Program-made: the position numbers and the translations under genes | The notes under the pieces: model-generated | What the model saw: the letters and a program-made list of their open reading frames with translations, nothing else | What the model was told of the DNA's origin: nothing | Database searches by the model: none | Assembly: GCF_040649515.1 (NCBI RefSeq) | Contig: NZ_JBEZFP010000057.1 | Span: 1-51,626, forward strand | DNA length: 51,626 nt | Reading direction: 5' to 3' | Source: Yinghuangia elevatio | GTDB lineage: Bacteria; Actinomycetota; Actinomycetes; Streptomycetales; Streptomycetaceae | Part shown: positions 20,919 through 29,439 of the stretch, in pieces | How positions within the stretch are numbered: the first letter of the stretch is position 1 | Layout: each line of letters opens with the position of its first letter

Positions 20919-21170
20919 CTACTTCCACTGGGTGGAGACACCGAAGCCGGCGGCGATGAAGCCGAAGCCGACGACGATGTTCCAGTTCCCCATCTGCTCG
21001 ACCGGGAAGTCGCCGTTGGTCACGTAGTACACGACGATCCACAGCAGCCCGACCAGGAACAGGCCCAGCATGAACGGCGCGATCCACCGCCGCGTGTCCA
21101 GCTTTATCGCCGTCTTCTTGTCCGGCGGCGGCGTGAAGTCGGACTTCTTGCGAATCCGGGACTTCGGCAC
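20919..21170 (-). CDS. crgA: Cell division protein CrgA
   Basis: An 83-residue membrane protein of the CrgA family that coordinates septum formation and reproductive growth with FtsZ and peptidoglycan synthases. It has a basic N-terminus (MPKSRIRKKSDF) and two hydrophobic segments (PFMLGLFLVGLLWIVVYYVT and IVVGFGFIAAGFGVSTQW) flanking the conserved GDFPVEQMGNWN. GTG start with AGGAGA upstream. It diverges from the DUF881 gene (161 bp apart), as in mycobacteria where crgA (Rv0011c) neighbours Rv0012. Confidence 0.97.
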   Translation of the reverse strand: MPKSRIRKKSDFTPPPDKKTAIKLDTRRWIAPFMLGLFLVGLLWIVVYYVTNGDFPVEQMGNWNIVVGFGFIAAGFGVSTQWK

Positions 21171-21331
21171 GAGAGTCTCTCCTGTCGATGCTGCCCTGGC
21201 CTACTGCTTCCGGACGCCTAGCACCGGGCTTCGGCGCCCCTGCCGTCGGCGGGGAGTGTAGGGACGCGACGCGGCCTGCGACGTGTCGGTTAGCGTAGTC
21301 GCTGTCAGGTCCGGATGGAGGGTACGACAAC

Positions 21332-22129
21332 GTGCGTATGCCCGGTGTGAGCTTGCCGCGCCCCGGCGCCGCCGAACCCGGATCTGATCCCGGCCGCTCC
21401 GGATCGGCCTGGCGAGCGATCGTACCCCGCACCCTCGCCCTCGTGGTGTTCGGTCTGGCCGGCCTGCTGTTCTGGATCAGCGCCAACACCTCGCACGGCA
21501 CGAACCTGCGCAACGACAGCCAGGCGATGGAGTACCGCGACCTCGTCCGCAAGCAGGGCCAGCACAACGTGGACGTCGAGCGCGACGTCAGCGACCTGAG
21601 CCAGGAGGTCGAGGACCTGCGCAAGGCGCAGGTGAACGACCCCGCGGCGCAGGCCCGCGTCGACGCCCTCACCGGCCCCGCCGGGCTCGCGCCGCTGTCC
21701 GGGCCCGGCCTGACCGTCACGCTGACCGACGCCCCGGCGGACGCCGAACCGCGCAACGGAGCGCCGCCCCCGACCGCCGACGACCTGGTGGTGCACCAGC
21801 AGGACATCCAGGGTGTGGTGAACGCGCTGTGGGCGGGCGGCGCGCAGGGCATCCAGATCATGGACCAGCGGCTCGTGGCGACCAGCGCGGTGCGGTGTGT
21901 GGGCAACACGCTGATCCTGCACGGCCGCGTCTACTCGCCGCCGTACGTCATCTCCGCCATCGGGGATGTGGACAAACTCCGCCTCGCGCTGGACGACAGC
22001 GAGGCTGTGTACAACTACAAGACCTACGTGGACGCCTACGGCCTGGGCTACAAGCTGGAGGACCGCGCGCAGTTGAATCTTCCGGGGTACACGGGCCCGC
22101 TGGACCTGCAGTATGCGAAAGTCTCCTAG
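21332..22129 (+). CDS. DUF881 membrane-anchored protein
   Basis: A 265-residue protein with an N-terminal membrane anchor (about 33-50, ALVVFGLAGLLFWISAN). A coiled-coil stretch follows (about 60-103, YRDLVRKQGQHNVDVERD and DVSDLSQEVEDLRK). The C-terminal domain outside the membrane holds the DUF881 signatures PGLTVTLTDAP, VNALWAGGAQGIQIMDQRL and IGDVDKLRLAL. The family resembles Bacillus YlxW/YlxX division-associated proteins; mycobacterial Rv0012 is the positional match. GTG start, with GGAGG about eleven bases upstream. The exact role is unknown. It contains a perfect reverse DnaA box (21967-21975), probably by chance. Confidence 0.9.
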   Translation: MRMPGVSLPRPGAAEPGSDPGRSGSAWRAIVPRTLALVVFGLAGLLFWISANTSHGTNLRNDSQAMEYRDLVRKQGQHNVDVERDVSDLSQEVEDLRKAQVNDPAAQARVDALTGPAGLAPLSGPGLTVTLTDAPADAEPRNGAPPPTADDLVVHQQDIQGVVNALWAGGAQGIQIMDQRLVATSAVRCVGNTLILHGRVYSPPYVISAIGDVDKLRLALDDSEAVYNYKTYVDAYGLGYKLEDRAQLNLPGYTGPLDLQYAKVS

Positions 22130-22243
22130 GTTCCGGTAGCCACCGTGCGATCCGCAGCTTGATCCGCAGCTTGACCGCAGTTCCACGACCGCAAGCGGCC
22201 GCACGCCGGCCCGAACAGCGCAGCAGAGGGGAGCCGGGAGACC

Positions 22244-22978
22244 GTGCGTACCGCGATCCGCGGGCTGGGCGAGGGTTTCATCACTCTCGGTGTCGTCATC
22301 CTGCTCTTCGTCGTCTACCAGCTCTACTGGACCGGTGTCCTGGCACGGCAGGCGCGCGCCGACGAACTGGACGAGCTGCACAAGAAGATGAAGCAGACCC
22401 TCGCCGCGCCCGCGGCACCCGCGGCGGTCGGCACCGCGGCGCCCGCGCCCCCGGCACCGGGCCCGCCGCCGGCGTACGAGGACGGCAAGAGCTTCGCGGT
22501 GATGTACATCCCGCGCTTCGGCTCGGGCTGGAAGTGGACGGTGCTCGCCAACACCGACACCGACACCCTGAAGAAGGGCCTCGGCTGGTACACCGGTTCC
22601 GCGAAGGCCGGGCAGGACGGCAACTTCGCGGTCGCCGGCCACCGCAAGACGTACGGCGACCCGATGATCGACTTCCCGGACCTGCGGGTGGGCGACAAGG
22701 TCATCGTCAACGACACCGTGAACTGGTACGTCTACACACTCGACAAGCCGGTGGTGAACGGCACGAACAACAAGGCCGTGTACAAGACGCTGCCGGACGA
22801 CACCGGCGTCGTCGCGCCCGTCCCGGTCAAGGGCTTCGACAAGCCCGGCAAGTACATCACCCTCACCACGTGTGAGCCCGAGTACGGCAGTTCGCACCGA
22901 CTGATCGTCTGGGGCCACCTCGAGTCGGTCCAGCCGCTGTCCGCAGGCGAGCCCGCGGCGCTGAAGGGAGCCTCCTGA
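22244..22978 (+). CDS. Class E sortase (first of three)
   Basis: A 244-residue membrane-anchored transpeptidase that joins sorting-signal proteins to the cell wall. It has an N-terminal membrane helix (about 11-28), a P/A-rich linker (about 52-78) and a sortase domain with H133 (AGHRKTYG), C210 (ITLTTC) and R219 (SSHRLIVWG). Class E is inferred from the TLTTC motif and the actinomycete context; these enzymes prefer LAxTG signals. GTG start. The stop overlaps the next ATG by one base (TGATG). A protein with an LAQTG signal is encoded at 41123-42202. Confidence 0.94.
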   Translation: MRTAIRGLGEGFITLGVVILLFVVYQLYWTGVLARQARADELDELHKKMKQTLAAPAAPAAVGTAAPAPPAPGPPPAYEDGKSFAVMYIPRFGSGWKWTVLANTDTDTLKKGLGWYTGSAKAGQDGNFAVAGHRKTYGDPMIDFPDLRVGDKVIVNDTVNWYVYTLDKPVVNGTNNKAVYKTLPDDTGVVAPVPVKGFDKPGKYITLTTCEPEYGSSHRLIVWGHLESVQPLSAGEPAALKGAS

Positions 22979-23190
22979 TGTACGCCTGGATCTGGCGCCA
23001 TCTGCCGGGCAACGTATGGGTGCGCATCGCCATCAGCCTCGTCCTCGTGCTGGCGATCGTGTACGCGCTGTTCAACTGGATCTTCCCGTGGGCCGAGCCC
23101 ATGCTCCCGTTCAGCGACGTGACCGTGGACGGCGGGAACGTCGACGACGTCCAGCCCACCGGCGGACTCCCGGGAGGGCTGCCCGGATGA
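22978..23190 (+). CDS. Small conserved membrane protein
   Basis: A 70-residue protein with one transmembrane helix (about 14-38, VWVRIAISLVLVLAIVYALF) and an acidic, glycine-rich tail (VTVDGGNVDDVQPTGGLPGG). It overlaps the sortase stop by one base and the next gene's ATG by four bases, so it is strictly co-translated with both. Short proteins of this kind sit at the same place in streptomycetes. Function unknown; a sortase-associated role is a guess from context. Confidence 0.85.
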   Translation: MYAWIWRHLPGNVWVRIAISLVLVLAIVYALFNWIFPWAEPMLPFSDVTVDGGNVDDVQPTGGLPGGLPG

Positions 23191-23825
23191 CCGCGCGCAT
23201 TCTGGTCGTGGACAACTACGACAGCTTCGTCTTCAACCTGGTCCAGTACCTCTACCAGCTCGGCGCGACGTGTGACGTGCGTCGCAACGACACGGTGACG
23301 GTCGACGACGCGGCGGCGTACGACGGCGTCCTCCTGTCCCCGGGGCCGGGCACTCCCGAGGAGGCCGGGGTGTGTGTCGACATGGTCCGGCACGGCGCCG
23401 GGAGGGTCCCGGTGTTCGGCGTATGCCTGGGCATGCAGTCAATCGCCGTCGCCTACGGCGCTACGGTGGGCCGGGCACCGGAACTTCTGCACGGCAAGAC
23501 GAGTTTGGTCGAGCACGAGGGCTCGGGTGTCTTCTCCGGGCTGCCGTCGCCGTTCACCGCGACGCGCTACCACTCGCTCGCGGTGGACCCGGACACGGTG
23601 CCGGCGGAATTGGAGGTGACGGGGTGGACCGGGAGCGGAGTGATCATGGGGCTCCGTCATCGCGACCTACCGGTCGAAGGCGTGCAGTTCCACCCGGAGT
23701 CGGTGCTGACGCAGGACGGGCACCGGATGCTGGCGAACTGGCTGACGACATGCGGCGACCCCGGGGCCGTCGCGCGCGCGGGCGGGCTGGCACCGGTGGT
23801 GGGCAGGACGGGGACGGTCGCATAG
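23187..23825 (+). CDS. pabA: Class I glutamine amidotransferase (PabA/TrpG type)
   Basis: A 212-residue amidotransferase that releases ammonia from glutamine for an aminodeoxychorismate or anthranilate synthase large subunit. The catalytic triad is C80 (FGVCLGMQ), H169 and E171 (GVQFHPESV). The oxyanion-region motif LLSPGPGTPEEAG is at 49-61. The mycobacterial homologue at the same place is called trpG, but no synthase subunit lies in this window, so folate versus tryptophan use cannot be decided. ATG overlaps the previous stop (ATGA). It is embedded between sortase genes with no obvious functional reason. Confidence 0.93.
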   Translation: MTARILVVDNYDSFVFNLVQYLYQLGATCDVRRNDTVTVDDAAAYDGVLLSPGPGTPEEAGVCVDMVRHGAGRVPVFGVCLGMQSIAVAYGATVGRAPELLHGKTSLVEHEGSGVFSGLPSPFTATRYHSLAVDPDTVPAELEVTGWTGSGVIMGLRHRDLPVEGVQFHPESVLTQDGHRMLANWLTTCGDPGAVARAGGLAPVVGRTGTVA

Positions 23826-24925
23826 CGGGGCCCCCGCGGTCCGACGACGACCCGGGGTACCGGTACGGCGCCCCGGACTTCCGCGAGCGCACCGCCGAAC
23901 TCACCGTCGTCTCCCTCGCCGACCTGCCGTCGCGCGACATCACACCGGCACTCGGCACCCCCGCCATCGGCACCCCGGGTCTGGACGCGCCCGACGCCGG
24001 TACGCGCGCCATCGGCGCCGCCCCGGCCGACACACCCGCCGACGGCGCCCCCGGCGGCCGTGCGGCCCGCCGTCGTGCCCTCCAGGAGCAGCAGAAGACC
24101 TCCCGCAGGCGCGGCGGCGCCGGTACGCGCCCGGCCGCCGGTACGCGCGGCGCGGTCGCCGAACTGCCGCCCGGTGCGGGCCGCGCCGCCCGCCGCAAGG
24201 CCGCGCGGCCGTCGACCCGTTCGCGCGTCGTCACCGGGGTCGCCACCGGCGTCGGCGAGGTCGCCATGACGCTGGGCCTGGTGCTCGTCCTGTTCGTCGT
24301 CTACACGAAGTGGTGGACGAACGTGGTCGGCGACCGCAACGCCGCACGCGAGACCACCCAGTTGCAGGAGCAGTGGGACCAGGCCGCGATCGGTGACGAG
24401 CCGCTGCCGCAGCCGGACCCGCGCGAGCCCGACGGCTTCGCGCCCGGCAAGGGCTTCGCGGTGCTCTACATACCCAAGTTGGGGGTCAAGGTCCCGGTCG
24501 CGCAGGGCACCGACAAGTACAAGGTGCTCGACAAGGGCCTCACCGGCCACTACACGAACCCGAAGACCGCGATGCCGTGGGACAAGCAGGGGAACTTCGC
24601 GGTCGCCGGCCACCGCAACACGCACGGCGAGCCGTTCCGCTACATCAACAAGCTCAAGACCGGCGACGAGATCGTCGTCGAGACCGCGACGGTGTACTAC
24701 ACGTACACGGTGTTCGCGCAGTTGCCGGAGACGTCTCCGCGCAACATCGGGGTGATCGACCCGATCCCCAAAAACAGCGGGAAGACGAAACCAGGCCGCT
24801 ACATCACGCTGACCACGTGCACGCCCGACGGCGCGTCGACCTTCCGGCTCATCGTGTGGGGTGAGATGAAGGAGGAACGGCCGCGCTCGGAGGGCAAACC
24901 CGACGCCTTGGTGAAGCCCCAGTGA
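23750..24925 (+). CDS. Class E sortase (second of three)
   Basis: About 391 residues if read from ATG 23750. The N-terminal 165 residues are disordered and cytosolic (A/P/G/T rich, with a GTPAIGTPG stretch). A membrane helix follows (AMTLGLVLVLFVVYTKWW), then the sortase domain with H288 (AGHRNTHGEPF), C357 (TLTTC) and R366 (TFRLIVWG). The start is uncertain. No GTG or TTG lies in frame between 23750 and the membrane helix, so this ATG, which overlaps pabA by 76 bp and has a poor ribosome site, is the only ordinary choice. The long cytosolic region is absent from the flanking sortases. Confidence 0.88.
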   Translation: MRRPRGRRARGRAGTGGGQDGDGRIAGPPRSDDDPGYRYGAPDFRERTAELTVVSLADLPSRDITPALGTPAIGTPGLDAPDAGTRAIGAAPADTPADGAPGGRAARRRALQEQQKTSRRRGGAGTRPAAGTRGAVAELPPGAGRAARRKAARPSTRSRVVTGVATGVGEVAMTLGLVLVLFVVYTKWWTNVVGDRNAARETTQLQEQWDQAAIGDEPLPQPDPREPDGFAPGKGFAVLYIPKLGVKVPVAQGTDKYKVLDKGLTGHYTNPKTAMPWDKQGNFAVAGHRNTHGEPFRYINKLKTGDEIVVETATVYYTYTVFAQLPETSPRNIGVIDPIPKNSGKTKPGRYITLTTCTPDGASTFRLIVWGEMKEERPRSEGKPDALVKPQ

Positions 24926-25012
24926 CGTACCGTCAGCGAAGTGGAACTGACAGGCGGTAGATCGCGGTTCGGGGCCTGACCCGAGAGCTTGCTTGTGCCA
25001 AGCTGTCGGCTC

Positions 25013-25789
25013 ATGGGCGTCGTGCGCAAAGTCATACGCGGCACTGCCGAGGTGGTCTTCACCCTCGGCCTCGTCGGTCTGCTCCTGTGTGTCCACCAGT
25101 TGTGGTGGACGAACATCGAGGCGCGCGAGAAGGCCGAATCCCACGTGTCGGAGCTGCACGACATGTGGAACGACGACGAGAGCACCCCGGTCGCGGCGGC
25201 GAACCCGCCGGAGAACGCGAGCCCTCCGCCGTACCTGGGCCCGGACGAAGGGCCCGACAACGTCGGCGGGGACGGCCAGGAGGACGGCACGACGACCCGC
25301 GGCGGCACGGTCCGCGGAAAGGCCTTCGCGATCGTCTACATCCCGCGTCTGGGCAAGAACTTCCAGAAGCCAGTCGTCGAGGGGACGAGCCTGAAATCGC
25401 TCGCGCAAGGCGTCGGGCACTACACGTACGCGCCGTACACCGGCCCCGGCGAGCAGGGCAACTTCGGCTTGGCCGGACACCGCAACGGCCACGGCGAGCC
25501 CTTCCGGTACCTCAACAAGCTGAAGGTCGGCGACTACGTGGTGGTCGAGACCGAACGCGCCTGGTACACGTACCAGATCGTGAAGGGGCCGTTCATCACC
25601 AAGCCGGGCAACGGCGCGGTGCTGGCGCCGAATCCGCCGATGCTCGGGCTGCCGGAGGGGCAGAAGATCATCACGCTGACCACGTGCGACCCGGAGTTCA
25701 CGTCCAAGAACCGCATGGTCTTCTGGGGCACCATGACCGCCGCGGAGGACAAGCGCCCCGGCTTCCGGCCCGCCGCGCTGACCCGCTGA
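25013..25789 (+). CDS. Class E sortase (third of three)
   Basis: A 258-residue sortase with an N-terminal membrane helix (about 12-30, AEVVFTLGLVGLLLCVHQLWW) and an acidic P/D/G linker (about 55-98). The catalytic residues are H156 (AGHRNGHGEPF), C225 (ITLTTC) and R234 (KNRMVFWG). The ATG at 25013 gives MGVVRKVIRG, parallel to MRTAIRG of the first sortase; a TTG eight codons earlier is possible. No strong ribosome site is seen. Paralogous to the second sortase (shared GHRNxHGEPFRYxNKLK), so local duplication is likely. Confidence 0.92.
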   Translation: MGVVRKVIRGTAEVVFTLGLVGLLLCVHQLWWTNIEAREKAESHVSELHDMWNDDESTPVAAANPPENASPPPYLGPDEGPDNVGGDGQEDGTTTRGGTVRGKAFAIVYIPRLGKNFQKPVVEGTSLKSLAQGVGHYTYAPYTGPGEQGNFGLAGHRNGHGEPFRYLNKLKVGDYVVVETERAWYTYQIVKGPFITKPGNGAVLAPNPPMLGLPEGQKIITLTTCDPEFTSKNRMVFWGTMTAAEDKRPGFRPAALTR

Positions 25790-25810
25790 GTCGCAGGCGC
25801 CGCAGCACAG

Positions 25811-25847
25811 TTGAGGGGCCCGTACCGGATCGGTACGGGCCCCTCAA
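25811..25847. terminator. Bidirectional terminator between sortase and pknB
   Basis: TTGAGGGGCCCGTACCG (25811-25827), loop GAT, CGGTACGGGCCCCTCAA (25831-25847): a perfect 17-bp stem between convergent genes, so it can serve both. Confidence 0.9.
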
Positions 25848-25907
25848 CGTGTCGTCCAACGTGTCGTCGGCTCCGCGGCCGCCGGGCCGCGATCCGAAGG
25901 CGAGCGA

Positions 25908-27797
25908 CTAGCCCCAGTTGCGGGGGTCGAACGGGTTGTCCGAATCGCCGCCCCCGGGCTTGTTGTTGCCGCCCGGGTTGCCACCGCTCGGCGACTGCGT
26001 GTTCGTCGCCGTGTTGGTCGGCGAGCCGCCCGTCGGAGTGGTCGGCGTCGGCGGCGTCGTCGGCGGTGTGGGAGTCGGCGAGGCGCCCTGCGACACCGTG
26101 ATGGTGACCGTCGTGCCCTCGTCGTACTTGTTGCCGCTCTCCGGGGTCTGCTTGGTCACCGTGCCCTGCGGCTGGTCGCTGAACTCCTTGACGACCTGGG
26201 ACTTGAAGCCGTCTTCCTTGAGCTTGCTCTTGGCCTCGGACTCGGTCATACCGATGACCCGCGGAACCACTGCCTGCGGCTTGCCGCTGTTCACCTTGAG
26301 GGTGATCACGGTGGTCAGCGGGACCTCGGTGTTCGCCTTCGGGTCGGTGTCGCAGACCGTCTCGCGCGGGCAGTTGAAGGCGGTGTTGCGATCGATCTTC
26401 GGCTCGGGGAAACCGGCGTCCTTGAGCGCCTTGACCGCGTCGTCCTCCTGCTTGCCGACCAGCAGCGGCACCTTGCCCGACGCCGGGCCGGCGGAGAGCT
26501 TGACCGTGACCTGGCTGTCCTTGGCGACCTGCGCGTCGGCGGCCGGGTTCTGGCTGCAGATGACGCCCTTGGGCTGGTTGCACGTCTCGCTGTCCGGCGA
26601 GACGGTCAGCGTCAGGGTCGCGTTCGTGAGGCTTTCCCGCGCCTGCTGCTCGGTCTTGCCGACCAGGCTCGGGACGGTGGCCTTGTCGCCCTCGCCGCCG
26701 TCCCCGCCGAGCAGCGTCTTGCCGACGAAGAAGGCGGCGACCAGGACCGCGACACACGCGATCGCCAGCAGCGCCCACGCCCAGCCGCGCTGCTTGGGCG
26801 GGTCGTCGTCGTAGTCGTCGTCCAGGTCGTACTGGTGCTGGTTGTGCTGCGGCGCGGTGGAGTACGCGGGAGACATCTGCGTCGACGGCCCCGGCGTCGC
26901 CGGAAGGTACTGTGTGGCCGCCTCCATGGGGGCCATCACCGCAGGCGCCGCCACCGGCATGCCGTGCAGCGCGCGCTCGAGGTCGGCACGCATCTCGTCG
27001 GCGCTCTGGTAGCGGTTGTCCGGGTTCTTCGCGAGCGACTTGAGCACGATCGCGTCGATGGTCGGGGAGACCTCGGGGTCGTACGCGCTCGGCGGCAGCG
27101 GGTCCTCGCGGACGTGCTGGTACGCCACCGCGACCGGCGAGTCGCCGACGAACGGCGGGCGCTCGGTCAGCAGCTCGTACAGCAGGCAGCCGGTGGAGTA
27201 GAGGTCCGAACGGGCGTCCACGGTCTCGCCGCGCGCCTGCTCGGGGGAGAGGTACTGCGCCGTGCCGATGACCGCGGCGGTCTGCGTCATCGTCATGCCG
27301 TTGTCGGCCATGGCGCGCGCGATGCCGAAGTCCATCACCTTGACCGTGCCCTGCCGCGTCAGCATGACGTTGGCGGGCTTGATGTCGCGGTGGATGATCC
27401 CGTTGCGGTGCGAGTACTCCAGCGCCTGGAGCACGCCGGCGGTCATCTCCATCGCGCGCTCGGGCAGCAGGCGGCGGCCGGAGTGAAGAAGCTCACGCAG
27501 CGTGGACCCGTCGACGTACTCCATCACGATGTACGGGATGGAGATCCCGTTGATGTAGTCCTCGCCGGTGTCGTACACCGCGACGATCGCCGGATGGTTC
27601 AGCGACGCCGCGGACTGCGCCTCGCGCCGGAACCGTGCCTGGAACGAGGGATCGCGGGCGAGGTCGGCGCGGAGCGTCTTCACCGCGACGGTACGGCCCA
27701 GACGGATGTCCCGGCCGAGGTAGACCTCGGCCATTCCGCCGCGGCCCAAGACCGCGCCGAGCTCGTACCGGTCGCCGAGGCGACGCGGCTCTTCCAT
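25908..27797 (-). CDS. pknB: Serine/threonine protein kinase PknB with PASTA domains
   Basis: A 629-residue membrane receptor kinase controlling growth, division and peptidoglycan synthesis. The kinase domain is about 10-275, with glycine loop LGRGGMAEVYLG (18-29), K40, HRD (136-138), DFG (156-158) and activation-loop T171 and T173, equivalent to the sites autophosphorylated in mycobacterial PknB. A membrane helix (WALLAIACVAVLVAAFFVG) follows an acidic stretch. Three extracellular PASTA repeats begin VPSLVGKTE, VPLLVGKQE and VPRVIGMTE, then a P/T/G-rich tail. The ATG at 27797 matches the Streptomyces start; a GTG 17 codons upstream is also open. It is last in the fhaA-pknB operon. No PknA homologue is present. 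Confidence 0.96.
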   Translation of the reverse strand: MEEPRRLGDRYELGAVLGRGGMAEVYLGRDIRLGRTVAVKTLRADLARDPSFQARFRREAQSAASLNHPAIVAVYDTGEDYINGISIPYIVMEYVDGSTLRELLHSGRRLLPERAMEMTAGVLQALEYSHRNGIIHRDIKPANVMLTRQGTVKVMDFGIARAMADNGMTMTQTAAVIGTAQYLSPEQARGETVDARSDLYSTGCLLYELLTERPPFVGDSPVAVAYQHVREDPLPPSAYDPEVSPTIDAIVLKSLAKNPDNRYQSADEMRADLERALHGMPVAAPAVMAPMEAATQYLPATPGPSTQMSPAYSTAPQHNQHQYDLDDDYDDDPPKQRGWAWALLAIACVAVLVAAFFVGKTLLGGDGGEGDKATVPSLVGKTEQQARESLTNATLTLTVSPDSETCNQPKGVICSQNPAADAQVAKDSQVTVKLSAGPASGKVPLLVGKQEDDAVKALKDAGFPEPKIDRNTAFNCPRETVCDTDPKANTEVPLTTVITLKVNSGKPQAVVPRVIGMTESEAKSKLKEDGFKSQVVKEFSDQPQGTVTKQTPESGNKYDEGTTVTITVSQGASPTPTPPTTPPTPTTPTGGSPTNTATNTQSPSGGNPGGNNKPGGGDSDNPFDPRNWG

Positions 27798-27917
27798 AGC
27801 TTCCAGCCTTTCCCTCACCGGTCCACGGCCCTGAACGTCCTCGGACACGCTACCGGGGCCGGGGCTCGCACGGATGTCACGGACTGATCAAGTCTGCGCG
27901 GCCCGTTGTGTCGGGTC

Positions 27918-29423
27918 TCACTTGCCCAGCGCCGCCTTCATCATCGAGACGGCGATCGGGGCGGCGCTCTTGCAGCCGCTGATGTCGTTGCGGTCGATGT
28001 CCGCCTCCTGGTCCTCGACCACCACGGCGACGGCGACCTTCTTGCCGTCGACCTCGGCGAACGAGACGAACCAGGCGTACGGCCGCTGGTCGTTGTTCGG
28101 ACCGCGCTGGGCGGTCCCGGTCTTGCCGCCGACCTTGACCCCCGGGATCTTGGCGGCCGTACACCCGTTCTCGACGACGCCGACCATCATGTCCTGGAGC
28201 TGTGAGGCGACTTCGGGCTTGACCGCCTCGTTGAGCTGCTTCTGCCCGCGCTGCTCGATGGTGTCCAGGCTCTGCGAGCGCAGCGAGCTGACCAGGTACG
28301 GCTCCATGACCTTGCCGTTGTTGGCGATGGTCGCCACCACACTGGCCATCTGCAGCGGGGTGGACGCCACGTCCTGCTGGCCGATCGAGGCGCGCATCGT
28401 GGCGCCCTGCTCGTCGTTGGCCGGGTAGACGCTGGCGGTGACACGGGTCGGGATCGTCAGGTTGTTCTTGGTGTCCACCGACTTGGTGAAGTCGTACTTG
28501 CCGAAGTCGTTGAACCCGAAGGCCTGTGCCTGGTTCTTGATGGCCTCGTCACCCAGCTGCATGCCGATGCCGGCGAACACCGAGTTGCAGGACTTCTCCA
28601 GCGCGACCTTGAGCGTCGAGCCCTGGCACGCCGCGGCGCCCGCCTGGTCGGACAGCGAGCTGACCGAGTTCGGATAGCGCAGCGGCGACTCGAAGTTGGT
28701 GGCCGTCTCCGGTTGGAACTGGCCGCTCGACAGCGCCGCGGCCGCGGTGACCAGCTTGAACGTCGACCCGGGCGCGTAGGTGTTGCGGATCGCCCGGTTG
28801 TCCATCGGCCGTGCGGGGTTCGCGTCCGGCTGCAGGGATTCCCACTCGGCCTGCTGCGCCTTCGAGTCGTTGACCGCCAGCTTGTTCGGGTCGTACGACG
28901 GTGTCGACGCCATCGCCAGTATCTTGCCCGTCGTCGGGTCGATCGCGACGGCCGCGCCGGTCTTGCCGTTGAGGCCGTTGAACGCCGCCTCCTGCGCCTT
29001 CGCGTTGATCGTCAGGTCGACGTTGCCGCCGCGGCGGTCCTTCCCGGTGATCACGTCGATGACGCGGCGCACGAACAGCCGGTCGTCGTCGCCGTTGAGG
29101 ATGTCGTTCTCGACGCCCTCCAGGAAGTTCGAGCCGAAGAACTGCGACTTGAAGCCGGTGATCGGCGCGTACATCGGGCCGTTGAGATAGGTCCGCTGGT
29201 ACTCGTAGTACTTGCTGTCGGTCTCCACCGAGCCGGTGATGGGCTTGTTCTCGACGAAGAAGTCACCGCGCGGGTGCGAGTACTCCTCGTAGACCGCGCG
29301 GCGGTTCTTGTCGTGCCCGGAGTATTCGTCGGCCTTGACGACCTGGATCCAGTTGGTCCGCACCATCAGCGCGGCCACGAGCAGCATGCAGAACACGGAC
29401 ACTTTGCGCAGGGGCTTGTTCAC
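27918..29423 (-). CDS. pbpA: Penicillin-binding protein 2 (PbpA, transpeptidase)
   Basis: A 501-residue class B penicillin-binding protein that cross-links peptidoglycan. It has an N-terminal membrane anchor (about 9-24) and a PBP dimerisation region with PRGDFFVENK. The transpeptidase domain has the active-site S220-T-F-K223, S278-C-N280 and K434-T-G436. GTG start 16 bp after the rodA stop. PbpA acts with the SEDS protein encoded just upstream and, in mycobacteria, is a PknB target in septum formation. Confidence 0.96.
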   Translation of the reverse strand: MNKPLRKVSVFCMLLVAALMVRTNWIQVVKADEYSGHDKNRRAVYEEYSHPRGDFFVENKPITGSVETDSKYYEYQRTYLNGPMYAPITGFKSQFFGSNFLEGVENDILNGDDDRLFVRRVIDVITGKDRRGGNVDLTINAKAQEAAFNGLNGKTGAAVAIDPTTGKILAMASTPSYDPNKLAVNDSKAQQAEWESLQPDANPARPMDNRAIRNTYAPGSTFKLVTAAAALSSGQFQPETATNFESPLRYPNSVSSLSDQAGAAACQGSTLKVALEKSCNSVFAGIGMQLGDEAIKNQAQAFGFNDFGKYDFTKSVDTKNNLTIPTRVTASVYPANDEQGATMRASIGQQDVASTPLQMASVVATIANNGKVMEPYLVSSLRSQSLDTIEQRGQKQLNEAVKPEVASQLQDMMVGVVENGCTAAKIPGVKVGGKTGTAQRGPNNDQRPYAWFVSFAEVDGKKVAVAVVVEDQEADIDRNDISGCKSAAPIAVSMMKAALGK

Positions 29424-29439
29424 TTGCGATCCCAATTCC

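Noticed and set aside
27798..27848. A 17-residue N-terminal extension of PknB
   Set aside because: The GTG at 27848 is open, but the Streptomyces start MEEPRRLG fits the ATG at 27797 and the extension has no conservation I recognise.
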